From the NCBI RefSeq assembly GCF_000730565.1, contig NZ_BBIQ01000005.1:186001-250000 (forward strand): a stretch of DNA of 64,000 bases, in the 5' to 3' direction. The notes under the pieces are model-generated. The model did not search any database. It had not been told where the DNA came from and saw nothing but the letters and a program-made list of their open reading frames with translations. A program made the position numbers and the translations under genes. This stretch comes from Pseudomonas fulva NBRC 16637 = DSM 17717. GTDB taxonomy: Bacteria > Pseudomonadota > Gammaproteobacteria > Pseudomonadales > Pseudomonadaceae. How positions within the stretch are numbered: position 1 is the first letter of the stretch; every line of letters starts with the position of its first letter. Positions 17,009 to 27,380 of the stretch are shown in pieces.

Positions 17009-19618
17009 GTGCTTGAAGCCTACCGCAAACACATCGAAGAGCGCGCCGCGCTGGGTATCGTGCCCCAGCCGCTGAACGCCGAACAAACTGCAGGCCTGGT
17101 CGAGTTGCTGAAAAACCCGCCGGCCGGCGAAGAAGCCTTCCTCGTAGACCTGCTCACCAACCGCGTACCGCCTGGCGTCGATGAGGCGGCCTATGTCAAG
17201 GCTGCTTTCCTTTCGGCTCTCGCCAAGGGCGAAGCCACTTCGCCGCTGATCGATCGCAAGCACGCCACCGAACTGCTGGGCACCATGCAGGGCGGCTACA
17301 ACATCGAGACGCTGGTTGTGCTGCTGGATGACGCCGAGCTGGGCGCCGTCGCGGCCGAGCAGCTCAAGCACACCCTGCTGATGTTCGATGCCTTCCATGA
17401 CGTGGCTGAAAAAGCCAAGGCCGGCAATGCTCATGCCAAGGCCGTGCTGGAATCCTGGGCCGCCGGCGAGTGGTTCACCTCGCGCCCGGCCATCGCCGAG
17501 AAATACACCCTGACCGTGTTCAAGGTGCCTGGCGAAACCAACACCGACGACCTGTCCCCTGCCCCAGATGCCTGGTCGCGCCCTGACATCCCGCTGCACG
17601 CCCTGGCCATGCTGAAAATGGCCCGCGACGGCATCGAGCCTCAGCAACCAGGCTCGGTGGGCCCGCTGGCTCAGATCGAAGCAGTCAGGGCCAAGGGCTA
17701 CCCGGTCGCCTACGTGGGTGACGTGGTGGGTACCGGTTCTTCGCGCAAATCCGCCACCAACTCGGTGCTGTGGTTCTTCGGCGACGATATCCCGTACGTG
17801 CCAAACAAGCGTGCTGGCGGTTTCTGCTTCGGCACCAAGATCGCCCCGATCTTCTACAACACCATGGAAGACGCCGGCGCCCTGCCGATCGAGTTCGACT
17901 GCACCGACCTGGCCATGGGCGACGTGATCGACGTCTACCCGTTCAAAGGTGAAGTACGCCGTCACGAAAGCGATGAGCTGGTAACCACGTTCGCGCTCAA
18001 GACCGAAGTGCTGCTCGACGAAGTGCGTGCCGGTGGCCGTATCCCTCTGATCGTCGGCCGCGGCCTGACCGAAAAAGCCCGTGCCGAGCTTGGCCAGGGC
18101 CCATCGGACCTGTTCAAGAAACAAGAGCAGCCTGCCGACACCGGCAAGGGCTTCACTCTGGCGCAGAAGATGGTCGGCCGTGCGTGTGGCCTGCCGGAAG
18201 GCCAGGGCGTTCGCCCAGGCGCTTACTGCGAGCCGAAGATGACCACCGTGGGTTCCCAGGACACCACTGGCCCCATGACCCGTGACGAACTCAAGGATCT
18301 GGCTTGCCTGGGCTTCTCCGCCGACCTGGTGATGCAGTCGTTCTGCCACACCGCGGCCTATCCGAAGCCAATCGACGTCACCACCCACCATACCCTGCCA
18401 GACTTCATCCGCACCCGTGGCGGCGTGTCGTTGCGCCCAGGGGACGGCATCATCCACAGCTGGCTGAACCGCATGCTGATGCCCGATACCGTGGGTACCG
18501 GTGGCGACTCGCACACCCGCTTCCCGATCGGCATCTCCTTCCCTGCAGGCTCCGGCCTGGTAGCCTTCGCTGCCGCCACCGGCGTCATGCCGCTGGACAT
18601 GCCAGAGTCGATCCTGGTGCGCTTCAAAGGCAAGCTGCAACCTGGCATCACCCTGCGTGACCTGGTGCACGCCATCCCTTACTACGCCATCCAGCAAGGC
18701 CTGCTGACCGTCGAGAAGAAGGGCAAGAAAAACGCCTTCTCCGGTCGCATCCTTGAAATCGAAGGCCTGGACGAACTGACCGTCGAGCAGGCCTTCGAGC
18801 TCTCGGACGCTTCGGCTGAACGTTCGGCTGCCGGTTGCACCATCAAGCTGCCGGAAAAAGCCATTGCCGAGTACCTGAAGTCCAACATCACCCTGCTGCG
18901 CTGGATGATCGGCGAAGGCTACGGCGATGCACGCACCCTGGAGCGTCGCGCCCAGGCCATGGAAGCCTGGCTGGCCAACCCTGAACTGCTGTCGGCCGAC
19001 GCCGATGCCGAATACGCCGAAATCATCGAAATCGACCTGGCCGACGTCAAGGAGCCTGTGCTCTGCGCCCCGAACGACCCGGACGATGCTCGCCTGCTGT
19101 CCTCGGTACAGGGTGAGAAGATCGACGAAGTCTTCATCGGCTCGTGCATGACCAACATTGGCCACTTCCGCGCCGCTGGCAAGCTGCTGGAAAAGGTCAA
19201 GGGCGGTATTCCGACCCGTCTGTGGCTGGCCCCGCCGACCAAGATGGATGCACACCAGCTGACCGAAGAAGGCTACTACGGCATTTACGGCAAAGCCGGT
19301 GCGCGGATGGAAATGCCGGGCTGCTCCCTGTGCATGGGTAACCAGGCGCGAGTTCAGACCGGTTCGACCGTGGTGTCGACCTCGACCCGTAACTTCCCGA
19401 ACCGCCTGGGCGACGCCACCAACGTGTACCTGGCATCGGCCGAGCTGGCTGCGGTGGCTTCGATCATCGGCAAGCTGCCGACCGTCGAAGAGTACATGCA
19501 GTACGCCAAGGACATCGACAGCATGTCTGCCGACGTCTACCGCTACCTGAGCTTCGACCAGATCGCCGAGTTCCGCGAAGCGGCCGCCAACGCCAAGATC
19601 CCAGTGGTCCAGGCGTAA
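17009..19618 (+). CDS. acnB: Aconitate hydratase B
   Basis: An 869-residue aconitase of the TCA cycle. The GTG at 17009 is chosen because it gives the family N-terminus [16 protein letters not shown] and follows GAGGGA at 7 bases; an ATG at 16994 would add five residues and places the ribosome-binding site inside the coding region. The Fe-S cluster ligands are in [10 protein letters not shown] and GCSLCMGNQ, and the swivelling domain comes first, as is usual for AcnB. AcnB enzymes also hydrate 2-methyl-cis-aconitate, which matters here because the methylcitrate operon lies next door in the opposite direction. A strong terminator follows. Confidence 0.97.
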   Translation: MLEAYRKHIEERAALGIVPQPLNAEQTAGLVELLKNPPAGEEAFLVDLLTNRVPPGVDEAAYVKAAFLSALAKGEATSPLIDRKHATELLGTMQGGYNIETLVVLLDDAELGAVAAEQLKHTLLMFDAFHDVAEKAKAGNAHAKAVLESWAAGEWFTSRPAIAEKYTLTVFKVPGETNTDDLSPAPDAWSRPDIPLHALAMLKMARDGIEPQQPGSVGPLAQIEAVRAKGYPVAYVGDVVGTGSSRKSATNSVLWFFGDDIPYVPNKRAGGFCFGTKIAPIFYNTMEDAGALPIEFDCTDLAMGDVIDVYPFKGEVRRHESDELVTTFALKTEVLLDEVRAGGRIPLIVGRGLTEKARAELGQGPSDLFKKQEQPADTGKGFTLAQKMVGRACGLPEGQGVRPGAYCEPKMTTVGSQDTTGPMTRDELKDLACLGFSADLVMQSFCHTAAYPKPIDVTTHHTLPDFIRTRGGVSLRPGDGIIHSWLNRMLMPDTVGTGGDSHTRFPIGISFPAGSGLVAFAAATGVMPLDMPESILVRFKGKLQPGITLRDLVHAIPYYAIQQGLLTVEKKGKKNAFSGRILEIEGLDELTVEQAFELSDASAERSAAGCTIKLPEKAIAEYLKSNITLLRWMIGEGYGDARTLERRAQAMEAWLANPELLSADADAEYAEIIEIDLADVKEPVLCAPNDPDDARLLSSVQGEKIDEVFIGSCMTNIGHFRAAGKLLEKVKGGIPTRLWLAPPTKMDAHQLTEEGYYGIYGKAGARMEMPGCSLCMGNQARVQTGSTVVSTSTRNFPNRLGDATNVYLASAELAAVASIIGKLPTVEEYMQYAKDIDSMSADVYRYLSFDQIAEFREAAANAKIPVVQA

Positions 19619-19650
19619 GCCAGGCAGCCATCGACTGGCTGCATGAAAAA

Positions 19651-19681
19651 AGCCCCGGCAGTGATGCCGGGGCTTTTTTTT
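19651..19681 (+). terminator. Rho-independent terminator of acnB
   Basis: A 9-bp GC-rich stem AGCCCCGGCA / TGCCGGGGCT with loop GTGA, followed by nine T. An A run before it would let it work weakly for the convergent prpF transcript as well. Confidence 0.92.
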
Positions 19682-19761
19682 GCCATTTCAAACGGTCGGG
19701 CACCTGCTAAAGACCTGCAGACGCCTTCGTGAACGTGACCAGGCGGCGGCGAGCACGCCTG

Positions 19762-20952
19762 TCAGAAGCTATCATCAGGAACGCGCACCCAGCCTTCCAT
19801 CAACACGCGAGCGCTACGACTCATGATGGCCTTGGTCACCGACCACTGCCCATTGATCAGGCGTGCTTCTGCACCAACCCGCAGGGTGCCCGATGGATGC
19901 CCGAAGCGTACTGCACTGCGCTCACCGCCGCCTGCAGCCAGGTTTACCAGTGTCCCCGGGATGGCCGCCGCCGTGCCGATCGCGACTGCAGCAGTGCCCA
20001 TCATCGCGTGATGCAGCTTGCCCATGGACATGGCGCGCACCAGCAAGTCGATATCTTCCGCCCTGACCTGCTTGCCACTTGAGGCGAGATAGGCATGTGC
20101 CGGCGCCACGAATGCTACCTTGGGGGTATGCTGGCGGGCGGCAGCCTGCTCTACATGCTCGATCAGCCCCATGCGCAGCGCACCATGGGCCCGTATCGTC
20201 TCAAACCGCTCCAGGGCAGCCGGATCTCCATTGATGGCATCCTGCAACTCCATACCGCTGTAGCCAAGGTCGGCTGCATTGAGAAACACCGTTGGGATAC
20301 CGGCATTGATCAACGTAGCCTTGAAGGTGCCAACCCCTGGCACCTCCAGATCGTCCACCAGGTTACCGGTAGGGAACATCGCCCCGCCTTCTCCATCGTC
20401 GTCGGCAGCCGGATCAAGAAACTCCAGCTGCACTTCGGCGGCCGGGAACGTCACGCCATCAAGCTCGAAGTCGCCGGTCTCCTGCACCTGACCGTTGTCC
20501 ATCGGCACATGAGCCACGATGGTCTTGCCGATGTTGGCCTGCCAGATACGCACCGTGGCGACACCGGTGCCGGCTAACTGCGTGGGGTCTACCAGGCCAC
20601 TGCCGATGGCGAACGCACCTACTGCCGCGGAAAGGTTGCCGCAATTGCCACTCCAGTCCACGAAAGGCTTATCGATACTGACCTGGCCGAACAGGTAGTC
20701 CACATCATGATCAGGCCGCTCGCTGGCGGACAGGATCACGACCTTGCTGGTGCTGGACGTTGCCCCGCCCATGCCGTCGATCTGCTTGCCATAGGGGTCG
20801 GGGCTGCCGATTACCCGCAGCAGCAAGGCATCGCGTGCCGGACCTGGCGTTTGCGCTTGTTCCGGCAGATCTTGCAAACGGAAGAACACGCCTTTGCTGG
20901 TGCCGCCACGGATGTAAGTGGCCGGAATCTTGATTTGAGGTGCATGTGCCAT
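19762..20952 (-). CDS. prpF: 2-methylaconitate cis-trans isomerase PrpF
   Basis: A 396-residue protein with the PrpF fold (two related halves of the diaminopimelate epimerase type). Conserved segments are YIRGGTSKGVFF at the start, GGATSSTSKVV, SGNCGNLSAAVGAFA and FGHPSGTLRVGA near the end. It moves the double bond of 2-methylaconitate made by AcnD so that the cis form can enter the cycle. It is the last gene of GntR-prpB-prpC-acnD-prpF, 68 bases after acnD. No prpD follows; the next gene is acnB in the opposite direction. Confidence 0.93.
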   Translation of the reverse strand: MAHAPQIKIPATYIRGGTSKGVFFRLQDLPEQAQTPGPARDALLLRVIGSPDPYGKQIDGMGGATSSTSKVVILSASERPDHDVDYLFGQVSIDKPFVDWSGNCGNLSAAVGAFAIGSGLVDPTQLAGTGVATVRIWQANIGKTIVAHVPMDNGQVQETGDFELDGVTFPAAEVQLEFLDPAADDDGEGGAMFPTGNLVDDLEVPGVGTFKATLINAGIPTVFLNAADLGYSGMELQDAINGDPAALERFETIRAHGALRMGLIEHVEQAAARQHTPKVAFVAPAHAYLASSGKQVRAEDIDLLVRAMSMGKLHHAMMGTAAVAIGTAAAIPGTLVNLAAGGGERSAVRFGHPSGTLRVGAEARLINGQWSVTKAIMSRSARVLMEGWVRVPDDSF

Positions 20953-21020
20953 TAATTGAAGCCTCTTGGATGGGCCCGAGCCAGGGGGGGCGCCTAGGGC
21001 CGCAATGCGGCCACGTCGCG

Positions 21021-23612
21021 TTAAACGGTCGCTTCGAGGAAGTCCTGGGCAAAACGTTGCAACACACCGCCCGCTTCGTAGATCGACACCTCTTCGGCCG
21101 TATCCAGGCGACAGGTCACCGGTACGTCAAAACGCTCTCCGTTGCGACGGGTAACCACCAGGGTCAGGGTGGCGCGCGGTGTACGGGTGCCGATCACGTC
21201 ATAGGTTTCGCTGCCATCCAGGCCCAGTACCTTACGGTCTGTACCTGGCATGAATTCGAGGGGCAAGACGCCCATACCCACCAGGTTCGTGCGGTGGATG
21301 CGCTCAAACCCCTCGGCGACGATGGCCTCCACGCCTGCCAGACGAACCCCTTTGGCAGCCCAGTCGCGTGAAGAGCCCTGACCGTAATCGGCACCGGCCA
21401 CGATGATCAGCGGCTGCTTACGCTGCATGTAGGTCTCGATCGCTTCCCACATGCGCATGACTCGGCCTTCGGGCTCAAGGCGTGCCAGCGAGCCCTGCCT
21501 TACACTGCCATCTTCGTTGCGCACCATCTCGTTGAACAGCTTGGGGTTGGCGAAGGTGGCGCGCTGAGCCGTGAGGTGATCTCCACGGTGGGTGGCATAG
21601 GAATTGAAGTCTTCTTCAGGCAAGCCCATTTTGGCCAGGTACTCTCCCGCTGCGCTGTCGAGCATGATGGCATTGGAGGGCGACAGGTGATCGGTGGTGA
21701 TGTTGTCCGGCAGTAACGCCAGTGGGCGCATGCCACGCAAGGTGCGCTCCCCAGCCAAGGCGCCTTCCCAGTAGGGTGGGCGACGGATGTAGGTGCTCAT
21801 GGGACGCCAGTCGTACAGCGGCGCGACCTTGGGCCCGTGGTCCTGCTCCACGGCGAACATGGGAATGTAGACCTTGCGGAACTGTTCGGGCTTGACCGCA
21901 GCGCGAACCATCGCATCGATTTCGTCATCGCTGGGCCAGATATCCTTGAGGCGGATTTCCCGCCCATCCGATGCCACACCCAGCACATCCTTCTCGATAT
22001 CGAAACGGATCGTACCCGCGATGGCGTAGGCCACGACCAAGGGTGGGGACGCCAGAAATGCCTGTTTGGCATACGGGTGAATACGGCCATCGAAGTTTCG
22101 GTTACCAGACAGCACCGCGGTGGTGTACAGGTCCCGGTCGATGATTTCCTGCTGGATGGTCGGGTCGAGGGCGCCGGACATGCCATTGCAGGTGGTGCAA
22201 GCAAAAGCGACGATGCCGAAGCCCAACGCTTCGAGCTCCGCCTCCAGGCCCGCCTCTTCCAAGTACAGCTGTACAGCCCTGGATCCAGGAGCAAGCGATG
22301 ACTTGACCCAAGGCTTGCGCGCCAGCCCCAGCCTGTTGGCATTGCGTGCCAGCAACCCGGCGGCAATCACGTTGCGCGGGTTGCTGGTGTTGGTGCAGCT
22401 GGTGATGGCTGCAATGATCACCGCCCCGTCCGGCATCTGCCCGGGTACCTGCTCCCAGGCACCCGCAATCCCCTTGACGGCCAGCTCGCTGGTGGCCACC
22501 CGGGCATGGGGGTTTGAGGGGCCCGCCATGGTGCGCACTACGCTGGAGAGATCGAAGTCCAGAGTGCGCTCGTAGACTGCGTCGGCAAAGCTGTCGGCCC
22601 ATAGACCCGTGGCCTTGGCGTAGGTCTCTACCAGTGCGACCTGCTGTTCCTCGCGGCCCGTCAGACGCAGGTAGTCGATGGTCTGTTGATCGATGGCGAA
22701 CATGGCCGCCGTGGCGCCATATTCTGGAGCCATGTTGGAGATGGTGGCGCGATCGCCGAGCGTCAGAGCACGGGCGCCTTCTCCATGGAATTCGAGGTAG
22801 GCGCCGACCACCTTCTGCTTGCGCAGAAATTCGGTCAGGGCCAATACCAAGTCGGTTGCCGTCAGGTTGGGCGCCAGCTTGCCGGTGAGCTGGACGCCGA
22901 TGATTTCCGGCAGACGCATCCAGGAGGCGCGCCCGAGCATGACGTTCTCGGCCTCAAGCCCTCCCACGCCGATGGCAATCACGCCCAATGCGTCCACATG
23001 AGGGGTGTGGCTGTCGGTGCCGACACAGGTGTCCGGGTAGGCCACGCCGTGATCGTTGTGTACCACGGGCGACATCTTCTCCAGGTTGATCTGGTGCATG
23101 ATGCCGTTGCCAGGCGGGATGACATCGACGTTCTTGAACGCTTTCTTAGTCCAGTTGATGAAATGGAAGCGGTCTTCGTTGCGGCGATCCTCGATGGCCC
23201 TGTTGCGTTCGAACGCCTGGGGATCATAGCCGCCACATTCGACGGCCAGTGAGTGATCGACGATCAGCTGTACGGGCACCACCGGGTTGACCTGGGCAGG
23301 GTCACCGCCCTTGTCGGCGATGGCATCGCGCAAGCCGGCCAGGTCGACCAGCGCGGTCTGACCCAGGATGTCATGGCAGACGACCCGGGCCGGATACCAA
23401 GGGAAATCCAGGTCGCGCTTGCGCTCTATCAGCTGGGCCAACGACGCCTGGAGCGTACCGGGGCTGCAGCGGCGCACCAGGTTCTCGGCCAGCACGCGCG
23501 AGGTATAGGGCAAGCCCTGATAGGCGCCGGGTTTGATGGCCTCGACGGCAGCGCGGGCATCGAAATAATCCAGGTCGGTGCCTGGCAAGGCTTTGCGGTA
23601 GGCAGTATTCAT
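21021..23612 (-). CDS. acnD: 2-methylcitrate dehydratase, Fe/S-dependent (AcnD)
   Basis: An 863-residue aconitase-family enzyme that dehydrates 2-methylcitrate. The cluster cysteines lie in ITSCTNTSNP and CTTCNGMSG. Aconitase signatures VGTDSHT and GGLEAENVMLG are intact. The start ATG at 23612 gives the family opening MNTAYRKALPGT; a GTG at 23633 would add seven residues. Members fused to this context with PrpF replace the cofactor-free PrpD dehydratase. It lies between prpC (104 bases) and prpF in one leftward operon. Confidence 0.93.
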   Translation of the reverse strand: MNTAYRKALPGTDLDYFDARAAVEAIKPGAYQGLPYTSRVLAENLVRRCSPGTLQASLAQLIERKRDLDFPWYPARVVCHDILGQTALVDLAGLRDAIADKGGDPAQVNPVVPVQLIVDHSLAVECGGYDPQAFERNRAIEDRRNEDRFHFINWTKKAFKNVDVIPPGNGIMHQINLEKMSPVVHNDHGVAYPDTCVGTDSHTPHVDALGVIAIGVGGLEAENVMLGRASWMRLPEIIGVQLTGKLAPNLTATDLVLALTEFLRKQKVVGAYLEFHGEGARALTLGDRATISNMAPEYGATAAMFAIDQQTIDYLRLTGREEQQVALVETYAKATGLWADSFADAVYERTLDFDLSSVVRTMAGPSNPHARVATSELAVKGIAGAWEQVPGQMPDGAVIIAAITSCTNTSNPRNVIAAGLLARNANRLGLARKPWVKSSLAPGSRAVQLYLEEAGLEAELEALGFGIVAFACTTCNGMSGALDPTIQQEIIDRDLYTTAVLSGNRNFDGRIHPYAKQAFLASPPLVVAYAIAGTIRFDIEKDVLGVASDGREIRLKDIWPSDDEIDAMVRAAVKPEQFRKVYIPMFAVEQDHGPKVAPLYDWRPMSTYIRRPPYWEGALAGERTLRGMRPLALLPDNITTDHLSPSNAIMLDSAAGEYLAKMGLPEEDFNSYATHRGDHLTAQRATFANPKLFNEMVRNEDGSVRQGSLARLEPEGRVMRMWEAIETYMQRKQPLIIVAGADYGQGSSRDWAAKGVRLAGVEAIVAEGFERIHRTNLVGMGVLPLEFMPGTDRKVLGLDGSETYDVIGTRTPRATLTLVVTRRNGERFDVPVTCRLDTAEEVSIYEAGGVLQRFAQDFLEATV

Positions 23613-23717
23613 ATCGTTATCAGGCTCGGTCACGGATGGCGTTCAAGGGTGCGCGTGCGGGCAGACATGCTGGGCCACCCCGCGAGGCCAACAAGACCTG
23701 CGCGGGGTGGGCGCCCA

Positions 23718-24845
23718 TCAGCGCTGCTCGATCGGCACGAACTGACGCTGTTCGACGCCGGTGTATTCGGCGCTCGGACGGATGATGCGATTGTTCTCAC
23801 GTTGCTCGAACACATGCGCTGCCCAGCCGGTAAGCCGCGAGCAGACGAAAATAGGGGTGAACAGCTTGGTCGGTATGCCCATGAAGTGATACGCCGAGGC
23901 ATGGTAGAAGTCGGCGTTGGGGAACAAGCGCTTCTGCTCCCACATGGTCTTGTCGATGGCTTCGGACACCGGGTACAGCACCGTGTCGCCCACTTCATCG
24001 GCAAGGCGCTTGGACCAGCCTTTGATCACCTCGTTACGCGGGTCGGACTCTTTGTAGATGGCATGGCCAAACCCCATGATCTTGTCCTTGCGCTCGAGCA
24101 TGTGCAGCAACTCGGTCGACGCTTGCTGCGGGCTCTGGAAGCGCTCGATCAGCTCCATGGCCGCCTCGTTGGCACCGCCGTGCAGCGGGCCGCGCAGCGA
24201 GCCGATGGCGGCGGTGACGCAGGAGTACAGGTCCGAGAGGGTCGAGGCGCACACCCGGGCGGTGAACGTGGAGGCATTGAACTCGTGCTCGGCGTAGAGA
24301 ATGAGCGATACGTTCATCACCTTCACATGCAGCTCGCTGGGCGGCTTGCCATGGAGCAACTGCAGGAAGTGGCCGCCCAAGGTGTCTTGGTCGCTGACGC
24401 AGTCGATGCGCACGCCGTGATGGCTGAAGCGGTACCAGTAACACATGATCGCCGGGAAGACGGCCAGGAGCCGGTCGGTCTTGTCGCGCTGGGCATCGAA
24501 GGTGAGCTCGGGCTCGAGGGTTCCGAGCACGGAGCAGCCCGTGCGCATCACGTCCATCGGGTGAGCGTCGCGCGGGATGCGCTCCAGTACTTCTTTCAAC
24601 GCCTGCGGCAGGTCGCGCAGGCCTTTGAGCTTGTGCTTGTAGTCGGCAAGCTCGGCTTGGCAGGGCAGCTCGCCATACAACAACAGGTAAGCCACCTCCT
24701 CGAATTCGGCATGGGCGGCCAGGTCACGGACATCATAGCCCCGATAGGTCAGCCCAGCGCCGGCCTGACCGACCGTCGACAGGGCCGTCTGCCCGGCAAC
24801 CTGACCGCGCAGGCCTGCGCCGCTGAGTACTTTTGCTTCGGCCAT
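23718..24845 (-). CDS. prpC: 2-methylcitrate synthase PrpC
   Basis: A 375-residue citrate-synthase family enzyme that joins propionyl-CoA and oxaloacetate. Active-site segments are AEHEFNASTF, GPLHGGANE and GFGHAIYKESDPR, all intact. The length matches PrpC rather than the longer GltA. A good ribosome-binding site (AAAGGAGA) precedes the ATG. It lies 95 bases downstream of prpB in the operon. Confidence 0.95.
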   Translation of the reverse strand: MAEAKVLSGAGLRGQVAGQTALSTVGQAGAGLTYRGYDVRDLAAHAEFEEVAYLLLYGELPCQAELADYKHKLKGLRDLPQALKEVLERIPRDAHPMDVMRTGCSVLGTLEPELTFDAQRDKTDRLLAVFPAIMCYWYRFSHHGVRIDCVSDQDTLGGHFLQLLHGKPPSELHVKVMNVSLILYAEHEFNASTFTARVCASTLSDLYSCVTAAIGSLRGPLHGGANEAAMELIERFQSPQQASTELLHMLERKDKIMGFGHAIYKESDPRNEVIKGWSKRLADEVGDTVLYPVSEAIDKTMWEQKRLFPNADFYHASAYHFMGIPTKLFTPIFVCSRLTGWAAHVFEQRENNRIIRPSAEYTGVEQRQFVPIEQR

Positions 24846-24940
24846 GGTGCTTCTCCTTTCTTGAACTTGTTATGGAATGCTGGCTGGCTAACCCTTACTT
24901 ACCCCTGAACCTGGGCGCTGCAGCGCGCTCAGCTGGCAGG

Positions 24941-25831
24941 TCAGCCTTTTTTCTGTGCAAACAATGCATCGAGATGCTGCTCGAAAGCGTGGTACCCAAT
25001 GGCCTCGTAAAGCTCCATGCGTGTCTGCATGGTATCGATGACGTTCTTCTGCGTGCCGTCGCGGCGCAGGGCCGCGTAGACGTTTTCGGCAGCCTTGTTC
25101 ATGGCGCGGAACGCCGACAGTGGATACAGCACCAGCGACACATCGACCGAGCCCAGTTCTTCGGTGGTGTACAAAGGGGTGGCACCGAACTCGGTGATGT
25201 TGGCCAGGATGGGAGCCTTGACCCGGTCGGCGAAGGTCTTGTACATCGCAAGTTCGGTGATGGCTTCGGGGAAAATCATGTCCGCACCGGCCTCGACACA
25301 GGCGGCCGCCCGATCCAGCGCCGCATTGAGCCCCTCGACCGCCAACGCATCGGTACGGGCCATGATCACGAAGCTGTCATCGGTGCGGGCATCGACCGCC
25401 GCCTTGATACGATCGACCATCTCCTGCTGGGTGACGATTTCCTTGTTCGGACGGTGGCCACAACGTTTGGCGCCTACCTGATCCTCGATGTGAATGGCTG
25501 CGGCGCCAAACTTGCTCATGGCGCGCACGGTACGGGCAACGTTGAAGGCCGAGGCGCCGAAACCGGTGTCCACGTCCACCAGCAACGGCAGGTCGCACAC
25601 ATCGGTGATGCGCCTGACGTCGGTCAGCACGTCGTCCAGGCCACTGATGCCCAGGTCAGGCAAGCCCAGCGAGCCTGCCGCCACACCGCCGCCGGACAGG
25701 TAAATGGCCTTGAAGCCGGCACGCTTGGCCAGCAAGGCGTGGTTGGCATTGATGGCGCCAACGACTTGCAGCGGGCGCTCGGCGGCCACTGCATCGCGAA
25801 AACGCTGGCCTGGGGTGCTCTTGACGGTCAT
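24941..25831 (-). CDS. prpB: 2-methylisocitrate lyase PrpB
   Basis: A 296-residue lyase of the isocitrate lyase superfamily that splits 2-methylisocitrate into pyruvate and succinate. The catalytic loop [10 protein letters not shown] carries the essential Cys, and the substrate region [16 protein letters not shown] and the metal site DVDTGFG are present. The start overlaps the end of the GntR gene by four bases and follows a clear GAGGTGA ribosome-binding site. Confidence 0.95.
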   Translation of the reverse strand: MTVKSTPGQRFRDAVAAERPLQVVGAINANHALLAKRAGFKAIYLSGGGVAAGSLGLPDLGISGLDDVLTDVRRITDVCDLPLLVDVDTGFGASAFNVARTVRAMSKFGAAAIHIEDQVGAKRCGHRPNKEIVTQQEMVDRIKAAVDARTDDSFVIMARTDALAVEGLNAALDRAAACVEAGADMIFPEAITELAMYKTFADRVKAPILANITEFGATPLYTTEELGSVDVSLVLYPLSAFRAMNKAAENVYAALRRDGTQKNVIDTMQTRMELYEAIGYHAFEQHLDALFAQKKG

Positions 25832-26544
25832 TTTTCACCTCGTGTGCTGGGGGTGTGGTCGCCTTGGTAATGGCGCTCGATGTTGCGTTTGGACGCAGCG
25901 ATGTGACGGCGCATCAACAGCTCGGCCAACTCGCCGTCACCCTCGGCGATCGCGTCCAGGATGCGGTGGTGCTCGGCGAAAGCTTGGCGTGGCCGATTGG
26001 GTGTGGCCGAGAACTGGATACGGTACATGCGCACCAGTTGGTACAGCTCGCCGCAGAGCATCTTGACCAAGGTCTGGTTGCCACTGCCCTGGATGATGCG
26101 ATAGTGAAAATCGTAGTCACCCTCCTGCTGGTAGTAGCCTACGCCCGCCTGAAAGGCAGCATCGCGCTCATGGGTTTCCAGCACCTGGCGCAGCTCGTCG
26201 ATCTCGGCCCTGCCCATGCGCTCGGCCGCCAGGCGGCAGGCCATGCCTTCGAGCGACTCGCGGATTTCATAGAGTTCGATGAGTTCGGCGTGGCTCAGTG
26301 AAACCACGCGTGCGCCCACATGGGGCACACGAACCAGCAGGCGCTGGCCCTCGAGGCGGTGAATGGCTTCACGCAGCGGGCCTCGGCTGATGCCATAGGT
26401 GCGGGCAAGCTCCGGCTCGGAAATCTTGCTCCCTGGGGCTATGTCACCCCGCACAATGGCCGCTTGAATTCGCCTGAACACATGCTCGGACAGGGTTTCC
26501 GATTCCTCGTTGCCAGTAGCGTCACTGGGTGAAAGCACCTGCAT
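25828..26544 (-). CDS. GntR/FadR-type regulator of the methylcitrate operon
   Basis: A 238-residue regulator with an N-terminal GntR winged helix ([29 protein letters not shown]) of shortened length here and a helical FCD ligand-binding domain (about 90-225) with the Asp/His metal-binding positions. It is the first gene of the operon and overlaps prpB by four bases. Three copies of an ATTGTCGACAAT-like palindrome lie upstream, one of them abutting its start codon, so autorepression is likely. The ligand is probably a methylcitrate-cycle intermediate; this is inferred. Confidence 0.9.
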   Translation of the reverse strand: MQVLSPSDATGNEESETLSEHVFRRIQAAIVRGDIAPGSKISEPELARTYGISRGPLREAIHRLEGQRLLVRVPHVGARVVSLSHAELIELYEIRESLEGMACRLAAERMGRAEIDELRQVLETHERDAAFQAGVGYYQQEGDYDFHYRIIQGSGNQTLVKMLCGELYQLVRMYRIQFSATPNRPRQAFAEHHRILDAIAEGDGELAELLMRRHIAASKRNIERHYQGDHTPSTRGEK

Positions 26545-26556
26545 ATTGTTGACACC
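26545..26556. promoter_or_regulatory. Candidate GntR operator, copy 1
   Basis: ATTGTTGACACC matches the palindrome ATTGTCGACAAT at 9 of 12 positions. It directly touches the start codon of the GntR gene, so a bound repressor would also block ribosome access. Confidence 0.45.
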
Positions 26557-26567
26557 ATGCCTAAATA

Positions 26568-26579
26568 ATTGTCATCAAT
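26568..26579. promoter_or_regulatory. Candidate GntR operator, copy 2
   Basis: ATTGTCATCAAT has both outer arms of the palindrome intact and differs only in the centre. It lies 11 bases beyond copy 1. Confidence 0.5.
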
Positions 26580-26618
26580 CTAGCTTAACGACATGCTCTG
26601 GTCAAAACATTATCCCTG

Positions 26619-26630
26619 ATTGTCGACAAT
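26619..26630. promoter_or_regulatory. Candidate GntR operator, copy 3 (perfect palindrome)
   Basis: ATTGTCGACAAT is a perfect 12-bp palindrome of the kind bound by FCD-type GntR regulators. It is 75 bases from the GntR start and 209 bases from the divergent protease gene. Confidence 0.6.
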
Positions 26631-26838
26631 AACCATTCCGAGAAACTAGCTTCCGATCAGGGTGTCAGATCGCGCACCGCTGGCGTCAATACGTCGGCGT
26701 GATAGAATGCCGCGCCTTCGATGGAGTATGGATAGCCCGTCTGCCCCGCCAGCATGGTGCCGGCAGATCAACGAGGAAGCTTGTGCAGCCGTTGCCAGTC
26801 GCCTTACCCCGAACCTTGCACAATACCGCGCCAGGACT

Positions 26839-27375
26839 ATGAAACTGACACCCTTTGCTTTGCTGATTAGCCTCCTCCTGTTGCCGGCCCTGAGCCAGGC
26901 AGCCGGCAAGACCGTGTACGGTCTGAACGAATATGCTCGCCTTGGCGACCTCGACCTCGAAGTGGCGGCCAAGCTCGACACCGGGGCCAAGACTGCCTCG
27001 CTCAGCGCCCGCGACATCAAGCGTTTCAAGCGCAATGGTGAAAGCTGGGTGCGTTTCTATCTGGCCATTGACGCTGCCCATTCCCATCCCATCGAACGCC
27101 CGCTGGCGCGCGTTAGCAAGATCAAGCGCAGGGCTGGCGACTACGACGCCGAATCGGGCAAGGCCTACACCGCGCGCCCCGTCATCGAGCTGGACATCTG
27201 CATGGGCCAGGCCACGCGCACCATCGAAGTCAACCTCACCGATCGCAGCGCTTTCCAGTTCCCATTGTTGATCGGCTCGGAGGCCTTGAAGCATTTCGAC
27301 GCCCTGGTCGACCCAAGCCTTAAATATGCGGCCGGCAAACCTGCCTGTGCCACCGACGCTCCCAAAGCAGAGTAA
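26839..27375 (+). CDS. Retropepsin-like protease (PF05618, RimK-associated family)
   Basis: 178 residues with a signal peptide (hydrophobic LISLLLLPALSQA, cut near residue 22). The mature domain has the aspartic-protease-like LDTGAKTASLSA motif, so Asp of DTGA is the probable catalytic residue. The family has been called an ATP-dependent zinc protease, but the fold is that of retropepsins. The ATG at 26839 is chosen because it opens the signal peptide; the AGGA before it is only 3 bases away, which is short. It is followed after 5 bases by a membrane protein and then an ATP-grasp ligase. Confidence 0.85.
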   Translation: MKLTPFALLISLLLLPALSQAAGKTVYGLNEYARLGDLDLEVAAKLDTGAKTASLSARDIKRFKRNGESWVRFYLAIDAAHSHPIERPLARVSKIKRRAGDYDAESGKAYTARPVIELDICMGQATRTIEVNLTDRSAFQFPLLIGSEALKHFDALVDPSLKYAAGKPACATDAPKAE

Positions 27376-27380
27376 TTCCG

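Noticed and set aside
16979..19255. Very long open frame opposite acnB
   Set aside because: It is a shadow on the reverse strand of a highly biased GC-rich gene; its His/Gly/Gln-rich composition is not that of a real protein.
23253..24908. Open frame opposite prpC and the acnD start
   Set aside because: Antisense to certain genes; no ribosome-binding site and no recognisable domain.
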